From contig NC_045436.1 in NCBI RefSeq assembly GCF_002776525.5, positions 157,416,666 to 157,480,665 of the forward strand: a stretch of 64,000 bases of DNA, in the 5' to 3' direction. A program made the translations under genes and the position numbers. The notes beneath the pieces were generated by a model. It did not search any database. It saw only the letters and a program-made list of their open reading frames with translations, and was not told the origin of the DNA. Within the stretch, counting starts at the first letter, position 1; each line of letters begins with the position of its first letter. Origin of the DNA: Piliocolobus tephrosceles (taxonomy: Eukaryota > Chordata > Mammalia > Primates > Cercopithecidae). Of the stretch, positions 31,736-43,184 are shown piece after piece.

Positions 31736-33214
31736 AATCACAAACCATTCCAACAGAAATTCTCATTTTTGTAGTAGCTTCTCTCCAAGCCATTATCCAC
31801 CAAGATATTACAGTAGTCTTATAAGCTATAAATGAATTAGTGTCACTCTTCTGCTTAAATTACTCCAGTGTCTCCCTTTGTTCAGTAAATAACATGAAGA
31901 TTTCCTTACATATACTTGGAGAGTCTGTGTTTTTGGTGCCTGACTCAGATCCTGGTCCACTCTAAGGATTTCTATCCATATCTGTCAGTTACGTGGAGGA
32001 AATCAAGACCCTCTCACTGACTTAGCTTCCCCCCTTGCATTGCACTAAAGAACATGCATTTTGAATTGTATTTCTTGCTAATATTTTCAATGGATATGTG
32101 ATGTTTAAAGAGTTGAAGGTAACTTACTGAATGAGACCACATGATTCTTGATTTGGGGGATAAAAACGATAGCCTATATAAACATTCTTATGGTATTCAA
32201 ATAGTGCACGTGGCTGACACTGTTTTCAGAGTCTGCAGACTAAGTTCAGTTAGATGAAAAACTTTTTCATGTTGATAATTTGAGAATATTCGTCTAACAG
32301 AATTGTGTTACTGACATTGCCTCTTTTATGTTTAGAGGACTGAAGACAGGTCCTACTTTTATCAGACTCAGAAAGAAGTGACACCCTACTAAATATTTTA
32401 AAAAGGTCTCTCACACCTTAGAAAGGGTTTGAATGAATTCTTCGTGGAAATAGCATCCACAGGGAAGGGAAGAAATACATTAAACTTTAGCTTTATTGTA
32501 GTTTATTATAAGAGTGTATATGAGACTATGAATATCATTTAATATACCATATAGTATCATATATTTTAATACATTTAAATAAAATATTCTGAAATTCTGT
32601 TCTAGGGAAGTATGACACTTCTTGGAAAATAAAACTGGCTAATTTTTACCCAGCGCTAACGGGTTTTTCTTTAGCAACAATTTAAATGACTTTTAGAACC
32701 TCACTCAAGGAGTCATATATTATTCTACCCATGATTAAAAAAAAAAAAAAAATGTGTACTGATCTCCAAGTCTCACTTTATTTCATTACTAAGCTCCTTA
32801 CCAACTAGATTTTACACTACTATATTTGTCTACATTCCTCTGCCTTTTAATGTAGGTGGGAAATACAGTATCACACCCATTTCCGACATCAGGAGATAAT
32901 TGTCCCTCTCTTCTCAGAACCAGCTTCTTCAAAGGAGTCAGGAATTATTTATGATAGAAACTCCTGAAACAATACTAAGGAGTTTATAGGTTGCTGAGAA
33001 GGTAGCTTCCTAACCTCTGCTTGAGGAACACAAATGGAAGAAAGGAGAAGATCTGGTCAACACAGCTCCTGAAATGCTGATTAAGCATTATAGGATTTAA
33101 GGTATCCTGGCCAAGTTTGAGCTAAAATGTAACACTTCTAAAGAACACCATAAAGAAAGAAAAAACAAAATATTTTTCTCTCTTTTCTTTTTCTTCTCAG
33201 TCAATCTTTAGTAA
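31736..33214. other. Unique sequence containing one copy of a local duplication
   Basis: Apart from block A (31981-32046) no repeat or gene was recognised. An A run of 17 lies near 32738-32754. Confidence 0.4.
31981..32046 (+). repeat. Local duplication block A, copy 1
   Basis: 66 bases from TCTGTCAGTTACGTGGAGG to TTGCATTGCACT are repeated at 33215-33280 with about five mismatches by eye. Similarity stops abruptly on both sides. Confidence 0.85.
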
Positions 33215-33445
33215 TCTGTCAGTTATGTGAAGGAAATCATGACCCTCTCACTGACTTAGCTCCTCCCCTTGCATTGCACTTATTGGATATAACCCATTTA
33301 TAAATAATCTATCCCATAAATACTGTGAGGGTGCAGAGAGATGCATATAGGCCAATGTGGAGAAATGAGAGTCTATTCCAGGAGTTTTGTTCAAACTTGA
33401 AGGACAAAGAACTTACTTCATTCTGGGCTTGACACTGCAAAAATG
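33215..33445 (+). repeat. Local duplication: blocks A and B joined
   Basis: 33215-33280 is the second copy of block A. 33284-33445 (TGGATATAACCC through TGACACTGCAAAAATGT) is a copy of block B at 34603-34760, roughly 88-90% identical by eye. Here A and B are only three bases apart, while their other copies lie 2.5 kb apart. Confidence 0.85.
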
Positions 33446-33544
33446 TCACTAGGGTGAGGGATATGGGGGTCGTTCTTAGGCTAAGACAAAGAAACACTGC
33501 ATGGTACAGATCATATTTTCTCCACTAAATTCAACTTTGCTTAG

Positions 33545-33838
33545 CAAAATAATCCTGTGTCTTAGCCCTTCGAGATGGGATAATTTATAAACAGCATAAA
33601 TGTATTGCTCACAGTTCTGATGCTAGGAAGTCCAAAATGAAGATGCTGGCAGATTTGTTGTTTGGTGTGGCTCTCTGCTTCATAGAAGGCATTTTCTATG
33701 TGTTCTCACATGGCAGAAGAAGCAAAGAAGCGCCTTTCAACTTCTTTTACAAGGACAGTAATCCCATTCATGAAGGCAAGTTAGTTTTAACTTATCAATT
33801 TGGTCAGGGAGGGGGGACACCAATATTCATATCATAGC
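33545..33838 (-). mobile_element. MaLR-type LTR fragment
   Basis: TGGGATAATTTATAAACAG, TATTGCTCACAGTTCTGATG, GTGTTCTCACATGGCAGAAG, AATCCCATTCATGAAGGCA and the terminal TCATATCATAGCA match a MaLR LTR in antisense with internal loss. Confidence 0.65.
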
Positions 33839-34199
33839 ACCATGTAAAGGAAAAAGTAAAGATTCTAGTTATGGTACCTATGTATAAAAGCCATTGTGTA
33901 AGATTCAACAGGGCCAATGCACAGCACATCATGGCTGTGCATTTTACTACCAATATGGAATCTCATAACTCCAGGTGCAAAGTAGAACGAAATTGCTATG
34001 TTGGACTTCCTTTTGTACTTTATACTTCTTGTCCTTAAATTTTGGTGCACATGTTGATCATGTAAGCAGGTTTGAGACATCCTAATGCACAGGTTTTTAA
34101 ATTTAGATTAATGTCTCTAAGAACAAGGACCAGAACTCATGATTTTTTAAACCTCACCATATAATTCTAAGGTACAGCCAAAGTTGATAAACATTGATG
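33839..34199. other. Unique sequence, no gene seen
   Basis: Nothing recognised; a 71-codon minus frame has no support. Confidence 0.4.
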
Positions 34200-34540
34200 T
34201 ATTCGTTTGTTTTCTGTTGCTTATAATGGAACATCTGAATCTGGGTAATTCACATGAAACAAAATTTATTTCTTACAGTTCTGAAAGGTGAAAAGTCCAG
34301 GGGTAAGGGACTGCATGTAGTGAGAGCCTTCTTGCCTGTGGGGACTGTTTGAAGAGTACCTGGTGGTGCAGTTGCTCATATAACAGAGATGATCTTGGCA
34401 TATCCCTGGAAAAAACATCATCTCATGGCACATGTGTTTCCTCTCCTCCTACAACTTTGGCCAAGCAGAATCTATTCTTCCTTCCCTTGCCATCAGAAAC
34501 TTGATGTTTGTGGGGAACATGGAGGGATACTCTCACTCAA
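34200..34540 (-). mobile_element. MaLR-like LTR fragment
   Basis: GTTTGTTTTCTGTTGCTTAT, ATCTGAATCTGGGTAATTCA, TTTATTTCTTACAGTTCTGA and GAGAGCCTTCTTGCCTGTGG resemble the antisense 3' end of a MaLR LTR; the rest is diverged. Confidence 0.5.
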
Positions 34541-34602
34541 ACTTTAATTTGTATGTTGGTATTCTCTCATTTCTTCCCTGTCTACAAGTATGAATATGTG
34601 AC

Positions 34603-34760
34603 TGGATATAACACAAGAAATAATTTATCTCATAAGTACTGTGAGGGTGCAGAGAGATGCATAGAACCCCGTGTGGGGAAATGAGAGTCTATTCCAGGAG
34701 TTTTGTTCAAACTTTAATAAAGAACTTCCTTCATGCTGGGCTTGACACTGCAAAAAATGT
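34603..34760 (+). repeat. Local duplication block B, copy 2
   Basis: Shares TACTGTGAGGGTGCAGAGAG then ATGCATA, GAGTCTATTCCAGGAGTTTT and GGGCTTGACACTGCAAAAA with 33284-33445. Confidence 0.85.
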
Positions 34761-37359
34761 AAGGTTACACTACTTGAGTCGTCTTATCACCAAGTAGCTT
34801 CTAGTTACATAAAGCAAAACAGAACTGAGAGCAGTAGAGAGATCAGATCCTGGTACACTTGGGAGGACATTTGGATGACATGATAACTTAAGCTAAATAA
34901 CCTCATGGGCTCTCGACATTTTTTTGGTAGTTGTTTTGGCTGTTTTGCTTAAGCCAGTCTACAGTCTAGATTGCATTTGCTTACACTTTCAACCCAAAAT
35001 TACCAAATGTACATACATCTTTCTAAACTATTATTTCATTATTTTTGTTACCATTCTGTGTGTACAATCTATGACCTAGAGATTACTATTTATAATTTGA
35101 CAACAGTAACTTATTTACTTTTGCTATTCTTTTGTTTTATGCGTTTTATTTCTGTAACAAATGGTCCATTCATCTGCCAGAATTTAGATCAGATGTTAAA
35201 TTCTTATTTTTGCTTCAATTACCAGTAAGAATTACTCATCTCCACTTCCCTATTACCTTTTATTCATGCTAATTAGTTAATTCTATTGTATACATCTGAT
35301 AGTAAGATTAATGTATTCATCTTTTAACTTTCGCGATTAGTATAGTGGCCAGTACACAGAAGAAACTATTAATATTATTGAATTAACCGAATTGAATTTT
35401 TCCCCAAGTTAATAAAACTTCAGGTTGGCTTCTTAAACAATTACAATTTTCACAACAAGGGCAGCAATGTCTCAAATGTTTAACCATGCCTGAAACTTTG
35501 TGTTCAGTTCTGGTACAGTCCTTTTGAAGGAACAGAATGGATCATAGCAAATTTAAATATTTCTCTAAGAAAGGATCAGGCTGAATTATTGAAATTGGTG
35601 TATTTAAAGCAATTGAAGAAGCTTATGATGCCTATTCTGAAGTTTGTTTTTAATATTTGAAGAATTGTGCATCCAACTAGAAACAACACTAAAGCCTGTG
35701 GTAGAAATTATAGGGAACTGGGAGTATATGCAAGGTACATTGGGCAAATCAAAATATACACTTGGCATCTTCATGTACTATAAAAGTATCATGTTATTTT
35801 AAAAGCTACCAAAGACAGAAGAGAAGGTTAAAGTAGAGGACTTCTAAAGTCTGTCAAATATTCTAGAATATTTAATTTAATAATAGATTGCAAATACAAT
35901 TGACCTATAAACAGCAAAGATCATATTAAAATCATAACCATCACATAGATCTGAACCCATTTAAAATTTTTTTTCAAACATTGTTGTTTCATTGACTAAT
36001 TAGTGAATGAGATCTGAATAATCACAAATATTTTCCAGCTTAAGATTTATATCTCTTCTCAAATTTCCCTTAATCTTAATTATTATTCTACATTGATGAG
36101 CAGTCTGAAATCAAATTAGGGAAATAGATGTAAACCTGAAAACGTTTATATATATATAGATAAATGAAAGCAAAATACTAGCATGTAAATTAAAAGGTTA
36201 AATTTTTGGAATAAAAATAAAAAACTTTTTCATTTTGATGTACTAAAAATAATTGTGTAATTAGTAATTAAAAGAACATATTTCTATTATCTCTCTATTT
36301 TTGTCTCCAACTGGACATATATCCTTTGAAAATCGTTTCCTTTATATTTTAATAAGAATAATACAAATGTCATTAACACTGACTATGGTGTTTGAAAACA
36401 ATGGAAAATTGTACATTAATTTTACGAGGGAAGATCAAAGAGACTATAATAAATCATTTAAGATTTTAACCAAAAGGAACTGAGAAACATATATTTTAGG
36501 AAGATTAAAATGATACATATTGTTTCAAGTAATTGTTACGAAGTTTTAAATAAACATTGTAGAGTAAGATTGGATATGTTGATTTAGATTAGAGAGTTAC
36601 ATAATTTTTAGCTTCATTGGAAAAGATTCTCCTAGTAGAGATATCTTGCAAGCAAAATGTTCATTTTAATAGTCAATACTTACACTAGTTCTTTGAGGGG
36701 TTTATATACAAATGTGGTCAGAAGGAATCAATTACTGCTTTCAGCAACGTTGCACAAGTTCCTGCATCACAAATAGTTTAAGAACTAAGTTAAAATTAGA
36801 ACTTGGATGGATTTTTTGCCTTATTCAACATTTGATCTAGAAGAGGGAGTATAGCTTGCGAATAATTCTAATCTCTCCCACATGTTGAAATATCAAGTCA
36901 ACTGTGACCCATTTAAAAATGAACTTTAAAATCTCACTATTAGTGTGAATGGGTAGACATGTGTCAGATAATAGACAGACACATAATGTTATAATTTGAG
37001 GCAAATAATTCAAATCATACTTGTACAAGAATAAAATCTGAGGGAACCAATTTGATACTTTCTATCCCCCCCACTCTCTGCTGACAACAATAATGAATTT
37101 TAAAATCTTTAAAAATAATTCACTTGCATTATTGGGCCAATATGGTGATTTGGTCTAAAAGGACAATATGTTATCATACCTCACTAGGAAAGATATGGGA
37201 AACAAACAGAGCTATAATAATTATAAGAATAAGCAGTATCTTCTTTGTATCTGACTAGTAAACATTCCACATACATTACATCCCCTTGAAAATTCATGGA
37301 GTTGTTTTATTTTTTATTTTTTAATATATTTGGGGAAATGGGACTCTGTTACTTAAAAG
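34761..37359. other. AT-rich unique sequence, no gene seen
   Basis: About 2.6 kb. One weak ancient-repeat match lies at 35480-35700. Short frames of 60-85 codons have no features. A possible MIR tail near 37260-37350 is too weak to call. Confidence 0.35.
35480..35700 (+). repeat. Possible ancient mammalian-wide repeat, family unassigned
   Basis: TTTGTGTTCAGTTCTGGTAC and TTTTTAATATTTGAAGAATT recall a widespread old LINE/CR1-like family. The alignment is too weak to name. Confidence 0.25.
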
Positions 37360-37600
37360 CAGTGATTCTCAGTGAAGTTTGATTTTGCTCCTCAGGTTAC
37401 CTTTGGCAAGTAAGTCTGGAGACAGTTTTGGGTGTCAAGAGTGATGGTGGTGGTGGTGGTAGAGGGCTACTACTGGCATTTAGTGGGGAGAAGCAAGGGA
37501 TGCTGCTGAACATCCTACAAAGCCTTAAGACAGTCTGTATCTCAACAAAGTATGATCCAGCCCAGAGTGACATCAACAGTGCTGATTTTTAAAAACTCTG
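37360..37600 (+). mobile_element. MER5A-type hAT-Charlie element
   Basis: It begins CAGTGATTCTCAGTGAAG and includes TCTGGAGACAGTTTTGGGTG, GCTACTACTGGCATTTAGTG, GGGATGCTGCTGAACATCC and ATGATCCAGCCCAGAGTG. It ends in an inverted-terminal-like AAAAACTCTG. Near full length, with a small GGT expansion at 37445-37463. Confidence 0.88.
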
Positions 37601-37960
37601 GCTAAGAAATGTGTCCCTAAAACGTGCCCAGCAACCCTTAAACTCTGCATGCAGAGTTGTTCCACTTTGTACTTCATTCCTGTCCATACAAAGAAAAGTT
37701 TTAGAGATCAGTAAAGGGTTGAAGAGACTTCAACGTAAAGCAGGCCAACATAGGAAGAAAATATTAGTAAAGGAAGAATGTGAAACAGACATTCTTTCAT
37801 TTTATTTTATCTCATGAATTAAATAAACATATAAAATGTAAAAATATTGAATTAAATGATAACAATACCTGGAACCTACCCTCAAAGATTTTGAAAACAT
37901 TTAGTTAGGTAGACGCAAAAAAAAAAAAAAAAAAAAAAAGACAGAAAGCAAACACAGCAA

Positions 37961-38010
37961 AGTATAATCAAAGTGTAATAAGTATAAGCAAAGTGTAATA
38001 AGTGTAAATA
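37961..38010 (+). repeat. 20-bp tandem repeat, 2.5 copies
   Basis: AGTATAATCAAAGTGTAATA at 37961-37980 is repeated at 37981-38000 with one change and begins a third time. It lies about 20 bases after a 22-A run at 37917-37939. Confidence 0.85.
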
Positions 38011-38091
38011 CTTGAGGTTTTAAGTAGAAAGAAAGCATATTTGGCTGGGAAAATCAAAGCAACCTTCTAAGGAAACTTAGATTTTTTTTTG

Positions 38092-38231
38092 ATCATTTTA
38101 TATATTTTTTAAATAGAGACAGGGTCTCACTATGTTGCCCAGGATAGTCTCAAGCTCTTGCCCTCAAGCCATCTACCCACCTTGGCCTCCTGAAATGTTG
38201 GGATTACAGGCATAAGCCACCGTGCCCAGCC
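38092..38231 (-). mobile_element. Alu monomer (FLAM-like) or Alu left arm
   Basis: AATAGAGACAGGGTCTCACT, GTTGCCCAGGATAGTCTCAA, TGTTGGGATTACAGGCATAA and CACCGTGCCCAGCCG form a single antisense left-arm unit of about 140 bases. Confidence 0.8.
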
Positions 38232-38315
38232 GCAATTCTTCCTTGATCTTAAGGAACAGATGAATTTGTAATAGAAAATGAAAGTGTCTATTTGAGCACT
38301 TGCACCTGCTCTGTG

Positions 38316-38455
38316 TTTTCCTTTCTTATCTCTTCCCTCTTCAACTCTCCCCTCCTTCCCTCTCCTCCTTTCCCATCTCCTCCTTTGCCCTTCTCTCCTG
38401 CTGTCTCTCTCCCTTTCCATTTATTTACTTTCCTTTTCTTCTTTGCTTTCTTCAA
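38316..38455 (+). repeat. Polypyrimidine tract
   Basis: About 140 bases of nearly pure C/T with few interruptions. It gives long Ser/Pro/Phe-rich plus frames and Arg/Glu/Gly-rich minus frames, all artefacts. Mirror-like runs could favour triplex DNA. Confidence 0.85.
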
Positions 38456-38530
38456 CAAGCATATATTGAATTCTTGACATGTCCTATTCCAGATAAAAAT
38501 CGAAGGACGTGGTCCTAAAAAGGTTTCACT
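38450..38530 (-). mobile_element. L2 3'-end fragment
   Basis: TTCAACAAGCATATATTGAA followed by TTCTTGACATGTCCTATTCC matches the antisense L2 terminal motif. Confidence 0.55.
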
Positions 38531-38911
38531 CAACTGGAGCATCATAATTATTAAAAAGTAATTATAAAATAATGTTGAAAATATCATAAAAGAGAAATAA
38601 TACAATGTGAATAATGTGCCACTTGGGGGGTGACAGAAAGAGGGGTTAACTAGTCTGAGAAGAAAAGAGTGAGAAATGTTTTCTGGGAGATGCAAATTTT
38701 GAATCATGTGAAAAAGAAGAAGTGGATGAGGAAAAAAAGTAAATCAATGAAAGCCTAGAAGAAAGTAGATAAGATTCTGTTTTAATGTCCTTCCAATCCT
38801 CTTATTGCAAAGACAGCATCTATATCCTTTAGATCTTTGTTCTGAAATTCTATCTCAAGGAAGTTTTCCTGATTTCTCTGACTTAATCTCACTCCTTTGT
38901 AATTGGCCTGT
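38531..38911. other. Unique sequence, no gene seen
   Basis: Nothing recognised. Confidence 0.4.
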
Positions 38912-39258
38912 AGAAATACCACTGTGTTCCACCAGGTGTGGTGGCTGAAGTCTGTAATCCCAGCACTTTGGGAGGCCGAGGTGAGTGGATCACGAGGTCA
39001 GGAGCTCAAGACCAGCCTGGCCAAGATGGTGAAACCTGGTATCTACTAAAAATATAAAAAATTAGCAGGGAGTGTTGGCAGGCACCTGTAATCCCAGCTA
39101 CTCGGGAGGCTGAGGCAGGAGAATCGCTTGAACTCGGAGGGCAGAGGTTGCAGTGAGCTGAGATCACACCACTGCACTCCAGCCTGGGTGACAGAGTGAG
39201 ACTCCGTCTCAGGAAAAAAAAAAAAAAAAAAAAATGAAAAGAAATATCACTGTGTTCC
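38912..39258 (+). mobile_element. AluS-like element with 19-bp TSD
   Basis: AGAAATACCACTGTGTTCC (38912-38930) recurs with one mismatch at 39240-39258. A full-length sense Alu with a 20-A tail lies between. It lacks the first few G/C-rich bases in consensus form (ACCAGGTGTGGTGGCTG). Confidence 0.95.
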
Positions 39259-41440
39259 CCTCTTTTATGCCCCTTGTCACAGTTGTGATTTTATATGTAT
39301 ATATGTGATTATTCAAGTAATATGTGTCTCCCCATCAGACTGTAAGAATCACAGTATCAGAGACTAGATCCAATTTTTCTTACCTGATACAGACCATAGC
39401 AGTTTCAGCAGAGTAGTTGAACAATAAATATTCATAGGAAAAAAAGAGATACATAAAATAATGAGGTAAGACACAGAAGAATATTGTTGGAGTAATAAGT
39501 ACTTTCTACAACATGGCAAATTTTGATTTGCAGGAGAAAAATAATACCAATTAGGAAAGATTCTTTTTTGTCTTGCTAAAGTGCTTGAAGCCTTGTTCTG
39601 TAAGGAATGGGAAAAGCACTGAAATACGTCAACCAGCACTGGGAATTTGCAATCCTATTTCCCCTTAAATAACTTATTTAAACAACAATGTAAAGGATGT
39701 AGTCAGGATATAGGTAAAAATGGAGGATAGTTATGAAAATATTGTAGTCTAGGGCTGAAACAGTTAAGTTTCTTAGTAGAACTGTGGTATAATGTTAATA
39801 GGAAATAATCAGTTTCAGAATTTGGGCTTAGAAACAAAAGGTAAATTAGAGCCAGATTATGAATAACTTTCTGCACAGCATCTAATGATACCATTCTAGT
39901 CAAGTCGAAAAACAATTTCATTTTCTTATCCCTGAGTATCTGTTATCCTTCCCAAATGATCTTGGTGCCATTGTGTAGGGTATAGATCACTATGTGTATA
40001 CTATCCTTTTGATATTTCTTCTTTTGAGATAATTTATGACAAATCTATCAATGCATTGTTGTGCTCTAAATAAAATATATTCCTCAAACATAAAGTCAGA
40101 TCCTGTCTTTATAAATGATGTTGCAAGAAAAAGCTAACTACATGATGTATCTTCAGAGTCTTAAGACAATTTATTGTGGTGGATTTGATTTTAAAATGGA
40201 ATCATAAATTATAGGCAGCACTAAAAATTATAAGGTTTAATGATGAGCTTTATTGTAACTCTCATCTGAGACAAATGTTGCCATAAAATTCTAAATCAGC
40301 ATTTAATGAATTGACAGAAGCTGGAGAATATGAGTTGGTGCTAAGGTGGGAAAGACTACAAAGACATGTAAAAAGAACTTAGGTTAGAATTTAAAATCTG
40401 TGCCTCCTCCATTCAACCTTCTGGGCACTGAGAGGCTCTCAGATTACCTTTCTCTAAGATGTATAAAAGGTTCTGAGGCTAAGGCTTGATCTGTGCAGGA
40501 ACTAGCCTCTCATTTCTTAATGCTCCAAATGAGACAAAGAATTAGTAGCTGAAGCATCTGTTCCTGCACATGCTGAACAATGGATAAATTCTGTCTTTAG
40601 TGAAGTGTTAGACAAAGCAGAGTGATCCGGAAATGTAAATCACCAAAAGGATTTTCCCTGGAGTGTTAATAACAGGTCAGTAATTACTCTGAAAAGGAAG
40701 GAGGCATATAGAACTCTGTTGAGAGTCCAACCCTCCCTGTTTTACACCCACTATGTTTTCTTTGGGGAAAGTAATTTAATTTCAATGGGAAAATGTATTT
40801 TCTGGCTACAATCTCTATTAAATGTTTAATTAAAGTTAATGGAAAGCCTCCATTTAAAAAAGCAATTAAACACTAGAACACTAGAAAGTGTTTTTCCCCC
40901 TTTTGATTTTGACTCTGTTGGAAACAACAGTGTAATCATTGTCCTCAATGTTAGAAAAGATTTCAAATGGAAATATATTACTCGTGTCATTTTCCAAAGC
41001 TTAGTTTACATGTGAGAAGGAAATAACTCATTTTTAAGATAATACAGAACATAATTATTTCTGACAATTTTTCATTGGGAAATAAAGAAATTATACTGGT
41101 GATTACTTAATTGTTCCTTTTCAATATTGTTAATATAAAGGCATTACCTCGTCAGAAAAACTTGATCTGGTTCAGATGGCAAAATATAAGCAAAAGCATT
41201 TCATTGTGGAAAGTGCTGAGCAAGCCAGACTGCAAAAGATAATGAATATCTGGGACCTTCTTAAATATTAAATTAACACTTACCTTTTCCTTTACACATG
41301 TAGTCTCCTGGACTTCTGGGCATATTTTGAAATTCATAAAGAGAGATTCAATGGCCCGAATGTGTCCTTACAACTCGCAAACTGCAAGGGATATAGTGGA
41401 AATAGTAACATGCTCTCTTTTGTTTGTTTGTTTTTATTGT
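39259..41440. other. Long unique stretch, no gene seen
   Basis: About 2.2 kb without a recognised repeat. It holds a good TATA-like GTATAAAAGG at 40461-40470, but no downstream exon, open frame or GC-rich promoter context. Confidence 0.35.
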
Positions 41441-41448
41441 TTTTATTT

Positions 41449-41487
<39 letters not shown>

Positions 41488-41774
41488 TTTTTGAGAGGGA
41501 GTATTGCTCTGTTGCTCAGGCTGAAGTGCAGTGGCATGCTCTCGGCTCACTGCAACCTACGCCTCCCGGATTCAAGTGATTCTCCTGTCTCGGCCTCCTG
41601 AGTAGTTGGGATTACAGGTGCACACGACCAGGCTTAGCTAATTTTTGTGTTTTCAGTAGGAATGGGGTTTCACCATCTTGGCCAGGCTGGTCTCAAACTC
41701 CTGACCTCAAGTGATCAACCCTCCTCAGCCTCCCAAAGTGCTGGGACTATAGGCATGAGCCACCTCTCCTAACA
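41441..41774 (-). mobile_element. Antisense AluS-like element with (TTTA)n tail
   Basis: A TTTA array (about 41441-41490) leads into TTTTGAGAGGGAGTATTGC and ends GAGCCACCTCTCCTAAC. The tail array is a likely length-variable site. Confidence 0.93.
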
Positions 41775-41789
41775 AGTGACAGGCCTTCT

Positions 41790-41925
41790 TAAAAACTCTG
41801 TACTCCACTCTAAGAATCCATACCAAAAGGACTATGTCTGTCTTACTCATTTTTGAGTCACCAGCACCCAGTACGGTGCTTCTGACATAGTAGAAACTCA
41901 ATGAAATATTGTTAAATGAAGAAAT
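41790..41925 (+). mobile_element. L2 3'-end fragment
   Basis: GACTATGTCTGTCTTACTCA, CACCAGCACCCAGTACGGTG and TAGTAGAAACTCAATGAAAT with TTGTTAAATGA match the terminal L2 motif in sense. Confidence 0.75.
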
Positions 41926-43184
41926 GTATTTTTTCCATATGTTTCATGTTTAAAAAATAGATTTTACACAGTGACATAATGTGAGTATGAGTGTGTGTGT
42001 GTTTAAAGCAATATTTTCTCTATTGACTCTGTTATTCATTTTGTCTTTCTTAAAATCACAGTATGTTACTGTGATTTCCAGAAAAAAATGGAGAAATAAA
42101 TTCATGTCTGTAGTAGAGACAGATATAGTCTTACTAAAATAACTAGAGGAAAAGAGTGGCACAGGTGTTATAAGCAATCATTCTTATTTTGATTTTGGCA
42201 TTTGCACTTAAGTTTAGTGCATGTGGTAGTGTAGAAACGGAGGAAAAAGCAACATAGTGAAAAGAGTGTGTGAATATTGTGCTGTTCAGCTTACCATCTT
42301 TTCTTTCACTTAATCTACTCCTCTGAACCTCGGCATACTAGAAATTAACTGGGCCACACTGAAAAATTAGAAAGTGAACTTACATTTTGCAGAAAACTTT
42401 GAAACTTCCATTTCTCTAGAAGAGAGATAATTAGGTGGACATTCTTGTCCCTCTACTCTTAAATTGGACTAAACCAACAAACTTGTTCTGTTAGTCGAAT
42501 CTTTAATTGAGGGACATATATTTCAATCTAGTAAGAATGAGAAAACAAGATGTAAATGACGAAAGGCAAACTTTGTGGCAAGTGGAAAAGGAGGATACAA
42601 ATGAAGAAGTGAAGGAAATTGAATCACAAAGGCAGATCTCCAGGCATCTAGAAGTTGAAGTAAGGAAAGGTAAAAAAAGAAAGTTTGAAGAAGAAGAGGG
42701 AAAAGAGAAAACGTAAACTGTAATAGAGATAGAAATACACAAACTTCATGTTTAAAGAGGCAGAATACTTTTGTTTATATTTTTAGAAAAGATAAACTAC
42801 AAAAGGAAATACACCTATACTACGGCAATATAAGAGAAACATATGTTGTATTCTGCAAAATCTGAAATGGGAACGTCTACTTTTAAGTCCCAGTGATAAT
42901 TTTTATCTTAAAAAAGAGCTCCAAAAGCAGAAAGTACCTGAGTTCTCTCTTTTCTTTATGTATCACATACAGTTTTATGCAATTCTTGTTGACATACTTC
43001 CTAACCATATCCTATTTTTGTTTACTTTTCTGTCTCCATTATTACCATACTGCAGCAATCCTGTTCCATTATCTTCCTAATGAGCTATAGCCTTCTAATT
43101 AGACCTGTTACATTCCCTTTTAATTCTATACAATCTAATCTAATCTTGAGGTAGTCACTACCAGATCTTTGTAATTATAAAATA
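41926..43184. other. AT-rich unique sequence, no gene seen
   Basis: A Lys/Glu-rich 69-codon plus frame at 42507-42716 overlaps an equally open minus frame, so it reflects purine bias. Confidence 0.35.

Noticed and set aside
37917..37939. Poly-A run as the tail of a processed pseudogene
   Set aside because: No coding similarity, TSD or poly-A signal could be matched upstream.
38130..38707. Arg/Glu/Gly-rich minus frames
   Set aside because: Produced by the polypyrimidine tract and an Alu monomer.
42507..42716. Lys/Glu-rich 69-codon frame resembling a charged coiled coil
   Set aside because: The opposite strand is equally open (Ser/Phe-rich), pointing to purine bias.
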